Counted from the stretch's first letter, positions 21,555 to 33,739 are shown. The stretch: 64,000 bases of DNA from Sorghum bicolor (GCF_000003195.3 NC_012874.2:56257671-56321670), one strand, 5' to 3'. Translations and numbers: made by a program. The notes: generated by a model not told the origin, from the sequence alone.

Positions 21555-22732
21555 TGTTAACCCACAATATTTGTTAGCAATTATCTCTCCACCATACATG
21601 AATATCTACTAGAACGGGGTTATCACTGATATTTTCCACGAGTTTTGGTGATTTGTGTATTTTTCAGGGAATTGTCCAGAAAAGCCTAAAAAGAGGGATT
21701 TAAGTGCTAATCTACCATGAAACTTATCCGCGACGAAAGGATATGTCACTAGAGGGATCATAAATACTCTAGAAGACACCTGAAGCAACAGGGGGCCAGC
21801 AGCCGACAAGTGGGGCCTAGGGTTAGGGCTGGCAGCCCCCCTTCTGGAGTCTTCCTCCACCACCTTTGAGGAGCCATCTTGGCCACTTGCAACGTCAGTT
21901 TGATCCAATAGCGCATATTCATCCCACCGGGCTATAAATAAAGGGCTAGACCTCTCCTGGAGGAGGCCAGATCAAGAGATAAAGATTCAGAGCATTAGAT
22001 AGAGATCCACTAGATCTAGGCTAACAATCAAGATAGAGATTAGAGAGATAGAGTAGAGGAGTAGAGATTCATTGGAGTCCCGACCTGTCGTCGCTTCCTC
22101 AGGAGCTGTATTCGTCTAGATTCGGCTCCCTCGCCCGGAGCTACGTTCTGAGGTACTTTTGTATTTACCATTCTGATTCAAGTAAGCAACTTGTTTTTAT
22201 ACATTTTTTTTGTTTGCCACTCAGATTATATTGAGTACTTCGATTTGCGTAGCTCCTATGTCGGAGTAGTGATTCGTAGCATAGACGTGGTGTCTGGGCT
22301 ATGGTTGCTTGTAGATGTCCCCTGATCAGCCGGACAGTGGTAGCTCGCGTAGCTGACTTTATAGCTACGTTGAATCCTTTGTAGTCCACATCCTGTTGAT
22401 AGAAATGTTAAGCTTGTAGATGCCTCATAGGAGATTACTCTATTTCTTCTCCTATTCGGGTTACTTGTCCGATAAGATGATAATATACAAAGTTTACCGG
22501 TTATTAGAACCAGAGTACATTAGCTATTTCCTCATTCTCAATAATTTTCTAGATTTTTTGTACCTCCCTTAGATTAAGAGTAATAGGCTAGGTCATAAAT
22601 CACCTACTGTTCCTCTGGGTTCGATATTAAAACCGAGTTGATCTTGGTGAAGGGATCATCAGCATATATCTGTGCGTTTGCGGATAATCTGATTATAATT
22701 ATTATATAGGATGCAGTTAATTTATACCAACA
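21555..22732 (+). mobile_element. LTR of an Athila-like element, probably solo
   Basis: The segment begins TGTTAACCC and ends TATACCAACA, the TG...CA pattern. It shares CACGAGTTTTGGTG and TCTGTGCGTTTGC landmarks with the LTR at 56577-58229. A TATA box (CTATAAATAAAGG, 21932-21944) marks the U3/R boundary, so the LTR points to the right. No internal region or second LTR adjoins it, and matching target duplications were not found, so boundaries are approximate. Confidence 0.55.
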
Positions 22733-22754
22733 GTAGCCAAAGCCACATCCAGAC

Positions 22755-22958
22755 GCGCCATCTAAAGTTCCATTTACGGTTGATTTTATATTTGTATGTG
22801 TCTATGATGAATCTATTGAGTAGTATCCTACTCAACATAGTAAACAACAAACAATAAGTTGTCTTGTGTTGATGAGTAGCATATGCACAATTATGTCATG
22901 AGAAATAGGGGAGAATACTTGACACACTTATGGATTGTTCCCAATATTAACATCGAGC
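22755..22958 (+). pseudogene. Relic of a fifth inhibitor unit (3' flank only)
   Basis: It matches the tail of the intact units from GCCATCT(A/G)AAGTTCC through ACTCAACATAGTAAACAAC to CAATATTAACATCGAGCAT. The coding exon that should lie about 110 bp upstream is missing, replaced by the LTR. The match stops at 22958, where a short duplication (CATGGTGGACTACGT twice) joins it to retroelement sequence. Confidence 0.75.
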
Positions 22959-24921
22959 ATGGTGGACTACGTTGGACATGGTGGACTACGTCAGCCGTCA
23001 CGGCTATCTCAACTTGTGCCTACCACAACTATCCAAAGGGTTGGGTGCCATCTTAGATGACCTATTGGGTAGACACCATGTCTATATTTTTTATCGATTA
23101 CTAGTCTAATCATGTACGATAGCTAGAGCACCCGATGCGAGCGGAGATCCCATGCAAATGTATGACAAATATAATAAGCATACATTTGGAAGGCATAGAA
23201 GTAAATAGAGAAGATAGGATACAAAGATATAACTGACCACTAAATACTTCTCCAAAACTTGAGCGTCGCTCAACTATCCGTAACTCTTAACTAGAACTAA
23301 TCGACTACATTGGAGAGTCTAGCCCTAATCCTCCTTGTGCACCCTGATCTATGAATGAGAGATATGAATTATGGTTTTAGGGATTTTCTCAACCAAGGAG
23401 CTAGGGGCCTACAAATATATGCTGATGGGATGAACAAGAGCTCTTGTTTTACATCGATTTTGATCAATGGTGAATATGCAAACCCTAAGGTGGTCGAGAA
23501 ACCAACTTAGAAGCGGGCCGTGGAGTGGATCGCCGGTGTAGCCAACCTAGGGCTTGTTGACACTTCTTAACAAGACTATCAGAGGACAGAGGTTAACTAC
23601 TATCCTAGTAGTGGTACTACAAGCGTAGGGTCAGTAGTTCTTAGCTACACCTAAGGTGAGGCTAGAGTTGGCGAGTCTACTAATGCCTAGTGGGGTTGTC
23701 AATCCCGACACTAATAGGCCCAACAGGAGTGATTGCAATCTACCTAAGTTGAATGGGATCTGCAAGCTTATAGAACTATCATGTGTAGCACTTCGCCTCG
23801 TGAGTAACTAGGTGTCAATTTCTAATTTCCCTTAGGAAGGCTATGGAGGTGTGGTCGAGTTGGGTAAGAATGGATGATCGGAGTTAGGAATGGTATGAAA
23901 TGGGTTGGCTAGCAAGAACGAATGGATGTGTAATTAATATGTGGAAAAGAGAATAAAATAAAAGATAACCAAACTAATCTACCAACTAACCTAAGGGCGT
24001 TAAGAAATAAATAAGAGTGGTAGTAGTTTTAGGGAACTCAGTAAAAGGATAGTACTAGTTATTCAAGTCAGCTGAAGAGGCGTACCCGTCTTGAACTCAC
24101 CGTATGGTTGATCAGACATGAAGCACCCCGAGCCTTACATTTTAAGAACTATACCGAACGTGGGGGAATACGTAGGCAATCAGGGCTGTCACCACCTGGT
24201 GCTACCCTAGCTATCCGTGGGTCTAGGCGTATCTGAAGGTAAGCCCATAGCCTAAGCACCGCGCTTAATCTATATTCCTACTATCCTTACCCGAGCCTTA
24301 GAGTAAAGACACCCTAACCAGATGATAGAGCATTTCCTTAGCTTGAACAACTAACACTAAACTAACCAAGCTATCTATCCTAACATAATCTAGCACCAAA
24401 GCTCACTAATGATATGATCACTATAAACTATGTACTTGAAAGGTAAACAATCAATATAGTACTCAAATACTAAAAGTAAATGATAAATAATAAATGAGTA
24501 CTAAGATAGATAAGATATAATACCAGAGTGGAGAGGAGGAGGACTCTTCCCGTGTCCAAGCTGAGCTATGCCTGGCTACTCTTCCCGCTTACAACTCCGA
24601 GCTACTAGAGCTAGGCTAAGATGCGGGTAGAGAGGCTATGGAGCTAAGCTAGGCTACGTAAGCAAGGGAGATACTACACTAACACTTGCTCTAAGCTTGA
24701 GCTCTTCTTGTGTTCTCTTCTTTTCTCCCTTCCCTGAAACAGGTGCCGAGGGGCTCCTTTTATAGGCCAGGAAGTCGTTTGGAGGAAGGAGCTCGTAGGG
24801 GAGTGAAGACGAGTGGCGGGCACCAGAATGGGGTGGCGGGTGTCACTCCCCCCTGGCACGCACTAGGGATTTAACGTCGGGCGCCACGCCTGAGTAACTG
24901 CCTTAGCTTCCAACGGTCTAT
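22959..24921 (-). mobile_element. Decayed Athila-like LTR sequence
   Basis: It shares the landmark of the 39274 element's LTR (GTGGAATACGTCGACC ... GGGCTGTCAC ... GGGCTACCACAAC) twice, near 22978 and near 24150, suggesting two overlapping LTR remnants. The rest is noncoding. A solo LTR at 24927 interrupts it and the sequence resumes at 27638. Ends are uncertain. Confidence 0.45.
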
Positions 24922-27637
24922 ATGAGTGTCACACCCATATTTTAAGGACAAAATAGGATGCATAAAAGACTCATATGTGCCCCAGAAACAGTCGCACACA
25001 TAAGTAGACAAATCACAAAAGTACCATTGCAGCGGAATATAAAATATCACATAGTCTCGTACAAAAATGATAGCATAAAGTAAACAACGCTCTCGACGGA
25101 AGCTCCACACAGGGACACTGTTGACTGGTTGACTCAAAACCTAGTACTCATAACGGTAGTCCTCATTCCAGTCATCTTCATTATCATATCCTGAGGTGTT
25201 GGGAAATTGCAAGAGTGAGCACATATCGTACTCAACAAGTATAACCAGGGGTTCATGAGGCTCAAATAGCTGACACTGGTTTGACTGCATTTAGCTTTTA
25301 ACAGTGGATAGCATATTCTCAATTAAATAGCAAATGTCAAGGTAGCATAAATAATCCATTAATCACATGATCAAATGTAAGCATAATTAATTCATAGCAT
25401 AAACGATAATCAAATGAACATAACAACTTAATAAGCTCATCGTCGGCGCAGCAAGAACCCCCAAGGCCGCTCATAACTGTGAGCACGACTAGTATACCAG
25501 TTTTACACTCTACAGAGGTTGTACATCTTTACCCATGAGTCATGATTTACCTTTTTGCCCGAGGTAGCTAATCTCTTAACCCCCTTCCTAGGGAGGTCGG
25601 CAGGGATCACTATGAAGCCTTTCAAAAGTTCGTCTAACATGTTAGGGCCGCAAGGTTTCCTTTGCGCGCAGATATAGATACCCCCCTTCCGAATGGCACA
25701 ATGACGCGCAGCCTATACACATAGGGACAGGGGCTCGCACTATACCAAAAACGGTTCAGCCCCTCCGCCCTTTCGGGTAACCTCTAACAAGCTAGAAAAG
25801 GGCTTCATACTGAGCTAAAGCCAGAGCCATTATAGCCCTCATGGTTGCACTGTTGTCCCGGTGATCACTTACAGACAATATCTCATACAGTTATTTGTCA
25901 TTCTTTTATGTTCATTGCGTAGCTATTAATCATCTTACAAGATCATGGATTATATCAAGCACTAGCACACCTACAACAAATGCATATCAAGTAGGTAGCA
26001 AGGAATCCAGGTAACAATCATATATGATTTTGCTAAGGTCGACAAGGTGATAGCATGCATATGAGATATATGTGTATTTATAAGTGAATAGGTAACAAAG
26101 ATGATCCCAAGTTATACTTGCCTTGCTCAAAGCTCTCCTGAGCCTGCTGGTCCTCAAAAGCTTGGTCTTGGTCACCAACGTACGGCTCACCGTCTATTCC
26201 CAAACATCAATCAACAACACGCAATCCAATGTAGACAATCATACACAAAGCAAACAAGATATAATTAGAACATTACACCAACAGTGGTAAAACAAATATA
26301 AAAGTTTATGAAAATATTCTACGCAGCGCTACGATCACACAAACGTAAAGTTCACGAAAATCAGAATTAAAACATGAAAGATATGAATTTTCTAAGATTT
26401 CCTATAGAGAAATAATTAATTAAATGCTACTGCAGAATTAAAAAGTTTCAAAACAGTAAACTAATACTTCTAACATGTAGAGTTCGAGAATACGAATCTA
26501 ACAAAATTTGAATAGACAAAAACAGAGTTAAAATGAATATTTTATAAGCAATTTATGTTCAGTGGCAAACCTGTAAATAACGGAAAACAAAATTTGAACT
26601 GAGCCGATTGGAATACACTTTCGCAATTGGGAAAACGTATTTTTCTCAGGGCGCCTAGGGACTGCGGGTTAAATGTGAAATCTTCCAGTGACTCTTAATT
26701 AAAAAGGCCACCGAAGGGGTATCTTCTTTTGGAGGCCGTTGGATCTTGATCTGACGGTCCAGAAAGCAACTGGGGGGCCAGGCGGCGGTCCGGCCAGCAG
26801 GGGGGTGCTCCGGCGCGGTGGCGCCATGGCCGGAGCACCTGAGCTCGCCGGCGTCCGCTGGCTTCTCGTTTCCGAGCACCGTTTCAAGAAAGAAAAACAC
26901 CAGCGGGACGAGGAGCTCACCGCGAACTCAAGGAGGTGCTTTGCTGGGGCCGAAGAATGACGGGAGGAGCTCGCGGCGCGCGGCAACGCGCTCGGCTTGC
27001 GGCGAGATCCCGACTAGGCGGCTGCTGCACCTAGGGCATGCTTTTGCGTCGCGATTGGAAGGGAACGGATTGCGGCCGAGGCTTGAGGCCTTTAAACAGG
27101 TTTGTTTCCACGGAAAAGGCAAGGAATCACGGGATTCGGGTTTGAAACGGGGAGGAAAGTCCCCCTGCTTGCGTCCCGGCGGAGGAAGAAGAAGGAAGGT
27201 GAGGGAGAGGAGGCTGACTCGCGGGGCCCTGTTGGCGGTGAGAGGAGGGAGGGGTTGGTGGGGCGCGCCGCTGCTGCTGGGCCGGCCCGCGCTTTGGGCC
27301 GCAGTGGGGAGGAGGGGACGCTGGGCTGCGGGGGTGGGCAGGCAGGCCAGGGAGGGAGTGGCCTCGGCCAGACCAAGGGGTGGTTTCCCCTTTTTTTTTT
27401 CCAAAACATTTTCCAAAGCAAATTTTGAACAAAAACAAAAGATAAAAAAACAGAAAACACACAACACAAAATAAATGCTATTTCCAGCATGAATGCAAAA
27501 GCATGTTGCTACCCTTATGATAAATTTTATGCTCCATAAAATTATTTATTTGCTAGATTCAAATGCTCACAAAAATACTTAAATAAATCAAATTAAATCC
27601 TATTAATTCAAAATCAAATTTTGGGTGTTACAATGAG
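24922..27637 (-). mobile_element. Solo LTR of a Ty3/gypsy element, 2.7 kb, with perfect 5-bp target duplication
   Basis: The LTR runs 24927-27632, starts TGTCACACCC and ends GGGTGTTACA, and is flanked by ATGAG on both sides (24922-24926, 27633-27637). Its first ~500 bp and last ~1.1 kb match the ends of the element at 49266-53529, which has pol on the minus strand, so orientation is taken as minus. The GC-rich part (26650-27400) gives overlapping open frames on both strands that are composition artefacts. A solo LTR arises by recombination between the two LTRs of a full element. Confidence 0.85.
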
Positions 27638-29840
27638 CTCCCAACGTCGGTTTTAGGCAGGACACGTGTCGGAGTAACGTTTTGTCACATGTTGGAAAAC
27701 CATAATCCAAGTGACATCATCTTCTGGTCGGTTTCCAGTTGGGTCCAATTCACTCTTTTGCTATTATTTCCTGCATTCAAGTAAATTTCTATGTACATGT
27801 GGAACTAGGTAAGTAATAAGCAAAATATGCACATGATCATGTTGATTGACATGGTTTTGGATGAAACGTTGATATGGTCAAAACGGGTGTTAAGGACCAT
27901 CAACCAGGCTCAGTTCAGCCAACCCACTATAATGGCCGATGAGGCCCTCCTTTGGTAGGTCACCTTCTTATATCTTCTAGAATCTTCTCAAGTTGGTGCC
28001 ATGGTGGAATATGCTTTATAGCCCGATGTCCTTAAGATGCTTTCTAGAGTCCTCACCAAAACTGCAGAAGTCTATCATTTGAACCCCTATTCCATGTAGG
28101 TAATTCCTTTTATGTCTTGTTCCATGTTTGGTTGATGGGATATAATTGTAGTTAAGGACCATTAACAAGCTCCCCAAAGCTTAACCTTTGTTAGTCCCTT
28201 AGCAAAGCTAAACTCAGCAAAAAAATGGATTAGGAGTTGCTTCAATGGTTTCACACCTCAAAAGTACACATGAGTTCATAAAAGAATTCTTCTCTAGATT
28301 AGAATAAACCAATCAGACTTTTAAACTTATACATATTACCTTCAACCTTGGGGAATGTAGCCTTTACTCGGGTCATGAGCAATTGAAAGACAGAATGGTG
28401 AAGTCAAGCACTTTGTCTCAAGGTATTTGTTCCACCATTGTTCTTGAGTTTTTGTAGGTTTTCAAACTAAAACTCAGAGATTCCGTTGTATGACTCTCTT
28501 AAGTCTCTCAATATGTGGTATTTTTTTATCTTCACCAAGGCAATAAGGATATTATGCCTTTTTCTATTCCTATCACTAAGGCTTATAAGGAGTTCATAGG
28601 TTGGGAGAGAGCTACGACATACTTGTAATGCACATATTGTAAAGTCAAACAATGGACCCCAAAAGAGTTGAATCATACAATCAAATCACGATGTGCATGT
28701 GTGTGGAATATATCATGGCTAAAAGTTTGCTCCTAAGAACGTATCTCCCTTTTATAATTTGAATATACTTGCTAGAGAATAGGGGCTATCTTATTCATCT
28801 TTATCTCTCTTTATGGTAGGCATCTTAGTACCCATTCTTTTTAGATATCTCAAACACTTGTCCATCTTTTTTTCAACTCTAATTTTTTATCTTTTTTGAA
28901 TAACTTTAGCATAGACCCATGTCCCCATTTTGCAACAAAACTTTTGAGAGATAGCAACAAGAACTTGGAGCATTTAATTGGAGGTGAAAACATATCAAAT
29001 ATATTATTGGTGTCCACTTCTAGAGCAGAATATTTTTGGATGGATCTAAATGGAAAGCATGTTTTTGCGCCTACCCTTAATATAGGAGTAGTGCATATGT
29101 GGGTGGTGTGCACATGATCTTGACTTTAAGAGCATGACAAACTTCTTATAAGGGTGAATAAATCTTGACAAGACTCAATGCAAAAGCAAGCAACATATAT
29201 CTAGAAGTTTACCTAGCCTAAATAACATGTATGGCTCTAGTGGGAATTAAGCTTAGTCATACAGGTACTCATCATGTAGCATCTTTGTGTTTTTAAAAAG
29301 TAAATCTCAAGAAGTCAAATATCACTCATAACACGATAAACAGTAGCTCAGACCTTCTCATATCAAGTCTACCAATTACCTAGACCTAGATCAAGCATTC
29401 GCTAATAACGAGTCCACCCATTTGTTTGTTTTTTAAAAAGTAAATATTGTTCTTACTAATGTTCTTTGATTCATAGAAGGAATTAGCCTTCTCGGTGATA
29501 TCAACCAGATCATGACATAGTTGATAAGAAAAGGAGATGTGGTGCTAAGGTTGAAGGGTTCAGGTCTTTGTGATATGAAGCCGCATCAGTATTTCGCTAT
29601 CCACCAAATTGAGAGTTATTTTGAACCTAATTGAGTATTGGAAACCCTTACCCCATCCCTCGGTGATCTGATGGTTTCCTCTCTGGTGGAGAAAGCCCGT
29701 GGTGGGCCGCTCTAGTGGAGAAGGCAAATTACATGCTGGAGAAGGCCATGAGGCAGAGTATAATGCACAAGAGAGAAATCTGCGGGAGAGATGTAAGGGT
29801 GAGCACATATAAACAACATATTGAAAGAGCATATGATTTC
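27638..29840 (-). mobile_element. Athila-like non-autonomous element remnant (LTR end and 3' internal region)
   Basis: An LTR-like end and polypurine region in reverse occur at ~28150-28185 (AAGGACCATTAACAAGCTCC, compare AAGGACCGTCAACAAGCTCC at 40493-40512). 28190-29480 then matches the noncoding 3' internal region of the elements at 40507-42300 (minus) and 61400-63227 (plus), with many indels. No credible coding frame. 29500-29840 is not assigned with certainty. Confidence 0.6.
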
Positions 29841-30480
29841 AAATGAAAAAATCATGAACATAAAAGTTGTACAACTCATCAAGATCTATAACTTTTATTT
29901 TGGTCATATTTCCATGTGACTTTGTTTGAACAATTTAAAATTTGAATTTAAAGAAATGACAACTTCAAACAACATTTAGAAACACAAAATGATTTGAACT
30001 GAAAAAGTCATGAAAAATGAAGTTATAGTACTCATCAAGACCTACCACTTCTATTTTGAAAATTTCTTCATCCTACCAAGGGTTAGGACACATTGTTCAG
30101 AAATTGACATATCTCCCATATAGTTCCATAAACTATGTGAGAGATTGAAGAATATGTAAGAGTAAATTATTTTAACTGGAAAAGTTGTAAACAACAAAGA
30201 TGTAGAACTCATTTAGATCAACAACTTTAGTTTTGGTCATTTCTTCATCCTAATCTAATTTCATAATTTGAAATAGGAATGTCGGAATATGAGCATTTTT
30301 TGTAAAAAAAAATAGGACAACAAATGGTTGCAACTGAAAAATTCATCAACTTCCAAGTTGCAGAGCTCATCTCGATGTAAAAAATTTGTTTAATTTAGTC
30401 ATTTCTATATCCCACTTTTTTAAAACAATTCAAAAGTTAAATTCTAAACAATAAGAACCATGGGAGACGAGAAATGATCT
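29830..30480. repeat. Degenerate tandem modules like the CACTA transposase tails
   Basis: About four loose copies, ~160 bp apart (near 29860, 30020, 30200, 30360), of a module with AAAAAGTCATGAA...AACTCATCAAGATCTA...TTTTGGTCATTTC. Similar modules follow the CACTA-1 and CACTA-2 transposases. Probably a remnant of another CACTA tail inserted before inhibitor unit 2. Confidence 0.5.
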
Positions 30481-30498
30481 CTGATGTTTAGGCATCGT

Positions 30499-31238
30499 CA
30501 TAGAGGTACCACCTCACCATCATAGATTTTGTATGCAATGACAATTTCAAAAGCCATCCTCAGGAAACCGTCATGTTCCTAGAGAATTCTTGTAGTGCAT
30601 GATGATGTTTACTAAGTGATCGCTTGTTATTTTATGGTCGACAACTATATGATGGTGTTTTCTAAACAATGGTGGACAAAACGCTTACAATGTTTTCACC
30701 GAGAAGAGCATTGTGTTACACGTACGTGACTTCATTCACACATACATGTCGATATTTACTATAAGTCATGGCTTGTTATTTTATGGTCGACAACTATATG
30801 ATGGTGTTTTCTATTTAATAGTGGACAAAATGCTTACATTGTTTTCACTGAGAACAGCCAAGCTACTATACAAATGTCATTGTGTATATATACACACATA
30901 TACATTGAGCACGTATCATCACAATAGGCCACAGCGTTCTTCTTCTTCTCTCCCGAGGTTGTCATGTATTTCTTTGTTAATTATTGCTTTCAAAATTTTT
31001 CCTTTTCATAATTTAGTAGACTGTTTGCTGCTTGGTTGGTATTGGTGCAATCGGTTAAGACACTAGTTTAGTATGAAAGTACGATGTCTATCGCAATATC
31101 AAGTTTATTCATGTCAAAGATGATAGTTCGAGACACATGCTATCCTTCTATTGATTATGTCATTTTTGCTTGATTATTGATTCTTATTGATATTATAACA
31201 GTTTTGAAATAGGGAAAAGACAAGGATAGTAGGTGATC
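30499..31238 (+). promoter_or_regulatory. Upstream region of inhibitor copy 2
   Basis: Same layout as the other copies: GTCATAGAGGTACCACC start, two ~150-bp leader repeats, TATATATA at 30885-30892, CT-rich leader, splice-like TATTATAACAG near 31191-31201. It drives a broken gene. Confidence 0.55.
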
Positions 31239-31462
31239 ATGGCTGCTCCTGCCCCTTATACCAAGACAGAGTGGCCAGAGCTGGAAGGAGAGGACCTTCG
31301 TGATGCACAGTCAACAGCGTCCGGATGTGAGTATTTCTCGTCATCGGTTTGACAGAAAATGCACCTCCAAACACTGCAGGTGGTGTACGTGTTATTATCA
31401 ACATCGGGATAGATGAAAACGGTCCATGGATTCGTAACCCACCGCCTCCACGTATTGGCTAG
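31239..31462 (+). pseudogene. Potato inhibitor I family, copy 2 (two small deletions)
   Basis: Relative to copies 1, 3 and 4 this copy lacks 11 bp after GATGCAC (TAGTCACTATC) and 5 bp after CGGATGT (AACAG). The total of 16 bp throws the reading frame off after residue 23, so the binding loop and C-terminus are lost. The 11-bp loss lies next to a repeated AGTCA, as in slippage. The ATG, the TAG and the rest of the sequence are close to the intact copies, so inactivation looks recent. Confidence 0.9.
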
Positions 31463-31924
31463 GTTGCCTAGCAAAGGCTACCTTTATACTTTTTTATGCC
31501 TTGATATATCAAAGGCAGACGTCACTTGAATAAGGCGACCGAGTGTGCCATCTGAAGTTCCTTTTACGTTTGATTTTATATTTTGTACATGTCTATGATG
31601 AATCTATTGAGTATTATCCTACTCAACATAGTAAACAACAAACAATAAGTTGTCTTGTGTTGATGAGTAGCATATGCGCAATTATGTCATGAGAAATTGG
31701 GGTGCAATACTTTGACACAATTATGGATTGTCCCCAACATTAGCATCGAGCATTCCGGACATGGATTAATGCTGCCGCAGCTTTTCATTTCTAAAATCTG
31801 ATTGATAAAAAATAATAACCAACATGCGTATTATATATATGAAGCTCTAGTAATAATGGTTAACACCAAAATTTGGTAATTTTAGTGCCAACAGAGTCTA
31901 CTTAAGGAAGCCGACAAATTGATG
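31463..31924 (+). other. 3' flank of inhibitor unit 2
   Basis: Conserved noncoding tail ending CCGACAAATTGATG directly at the start of CACTA-3A. No gene. Confidence 0.7.
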
Positions 31925-32305
31925 CACTACTGGAAACAGCAACACTACCGAAGGCTTTTCGCTTTGCCGAGGGCCGGATCTCGGGCACTCGGCAAAGGAA
32001 ATCTTTGACGAGGGCCGGCCCTCGGTAAAGAGGGACCCTCGGCAAAGAAAGGCCCTCGGCCAAGGCCCATCTTTGCCGAGGGCCGGGCCCTCGGCAAATA
32101 CTGTGCTCTCGGCGGCGTGGGCCCAGGCTAACGGCGGCTCTCGGCGTTAGGCTTTGCCGAGGGCCCGGCGTTAAGCCCTCGGCAAAGCTCTGCCGGAGGC
32201 CCACCTTTGCTGAGGGCCCACCTGCCTGCCCTCGGCAATGCCCCTCTTTGCCGACGTTCTGGCGTGGGCCCTCGGCTAAGATTTATTTTTTTGTTTTTTT
32301 TATCC

Positions 32306-32862
32306 ATTTTTTGTGTGGCACACCTACACTATTTTAAACTACATGTCAAAGTTTGGTTCATTTTGAAATAACTTTGGTATATTTCTTGGATTTCTTGAAT
32401 CAGTTGAATTTCTCGACAAATTTCAAATTTGAAGTGATCACATGTGAGATGTCTGGGTTTTGTGCACTGGACGTTACCACAGACTCGGATTTTTTTTGAA
32501 ATTTTTATCATAGCCTCCACATGTGATAGCATGATATGTCAAGTTTCGTGATTTTCTGACTTTGTTTGCGTTTTATATAATTAAAAAACTATTTTCCCGC
32601 AACATGGTCGACATGTTTCGAGGGGTAAACGTTATATATTTCACGTGCCCTTCTGGATACGGTCTGGAAATGCACTAACCATTATGAATATCAAGATTGA
32701 AATTAATTAATATTATTTAATGCACCTGTACATCAAATTTGAAATTTGTTGAGAAAATCAAGAAATTCAAAAAATCTAGGAAATATAGCAAAATTATTTC
32801 AAAATGAACCAAACTTTGGCATCTAGTTTAAAATAGTGTATGTGTGCCACACAAAAAAATTG
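32306..32862. repeat. Inverted repeat (hairpin) inside CACTA-3A
   Basis: A left arm near 32310-32435 and a right arm near 32725-32860 are reverse complements with few changes (left TGTGTGGCACACCTACAC, right complement TGTGTGGCACACATACAC). The arms are ~130 bp and the spacer ~290 bp. The same structure is present in CACTA-3B (37190-37740). Confidence 0.85.
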
Positions 32863-32864
32863 GA

Positions 32865-33060
32865 CTAAAAAACTTTGCCGAGGGTCTTGATATAGCCCTC
32901 AACAAAGAAATTAGAACACTTAAATTTAAATACTTTGCCGAGGGCCCTAAATCTAGGCCCTCAGCAAAGAAATTAATTAAGAAAAATAAAAAATCTTTGC
33001 CGAGGGCCCTAGATCTAGGACCTCGGCAAAGAACGCCAACAAATTAAACTGCCCGAGCGG
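32865..33060 (+). promoter_or_regulatory. Internal cluster of CACTA-3 subterminal motifs
   Basis: Three pairs of CTTTGCCGAGGG / CCCTC(A/G)GCAAAG lie just before the GC-rich exon. Same placement as in CACTA-1 and CACTA-2; no clear TATA box apart from AAATTAAAC (33045-33053). Confidence 0.5.
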
Positions 33061-33345
33061 GCGCTGGGGGTCATTTCACCCGCCAGCGCCCGCTCACCAA
33101 AAGCTGCCGCCGCCGCCGCCGTTGCTCGCCGGACGCCGCCTCACCGCCCCGTGCTCGCGCCCGCCCCGTGCAGGCCCGCCATTCGCGCTCGCCGCCCCTC
33201 CGAGCCCTGCCGCCGCCGGCAAGCAGCACCACCGCCCGCTCGCCCTCACCACCACCACCGTCGGGCACCAGCAGCACCGCTCGCCCGCCACCACCGCCGG
33301 TGCACCCCGGCTTCATCCTCGCCACCACCGGCCACCACCGGTAAG
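33061..33345 (+). other. GC-rich first exon of the CACTA-3A gene
   Basis: Very GC-rich block with CCG and CCACC repeats ending at CCACCG/GTAAGC, a strong donor. Open frames on both strands reflect composition. Probably a 5' UTR or first exon. Confidence 0.45.
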
Positions 33346-33361
33346 CACTCCCCCCTTCTCT

Positions 33362-33735
33362 GTTTTAGTTAGGATAGTTTAGTTAGGATTTTTAGTTAGG
33401 AATTTTAGTTAGGATTTTTAGTTAGGATTTTTAGTTAGAAACTTTAGTTAGGATTGTTTAGTTAGGATTTTTTAGTTAGGAATTTTAGTTATAAACTTTA
33501 GTTAGGATTTTTAGTTAGGAACTTTAGTAATAAATTGTGGTTAGAAACTTTAGTTAGTGGTTCTAGTAGTAGTAGTAGTAGTTAGTTAGTTAGAAATTTT
33601 AGTTAGTAGAGGAGGAGTAGTAAGAGTAGTTGTAGGAGTAGAAGAGAAGTAGGAGTAAGTAGGAGGAGTAGTATTAGGAGTAGACAAGGAGTAGTTGTAA
33701 GATTAGTAGAGTAGTAGTAATAGTAAGAGTAGTAG
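33362..33735 (+). repeat. Minisatellite (TTTAGTTAGGA-like) and AGTAGT microsatellite in CACTA-3A
   Basis: Some 17 degenerate copies of an 11-12-bp unit (TTTTAGTTAGGA) run to ~33600, then AGTAGT/AGGAGTAG simple repeats to ~33735. They occupy the putative first intron. CACTA-3B has the same array (38335-38745) with small indels. Confidence 0.85.
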
Positions 33736-33739
33736 AGGA

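Noticed and set aside
21932..21944. Promoter of a host gene
   Set aside because: The TATA box lies in an LTR with a typical retroelement leader and no host coding sequence follows.
33362..33560. Possible interstitial telomeric repeat
   Set aside because: The unit TTTTAGTTAGGA is not the plant telomere repeat TTTAGGG and shows no run of it.
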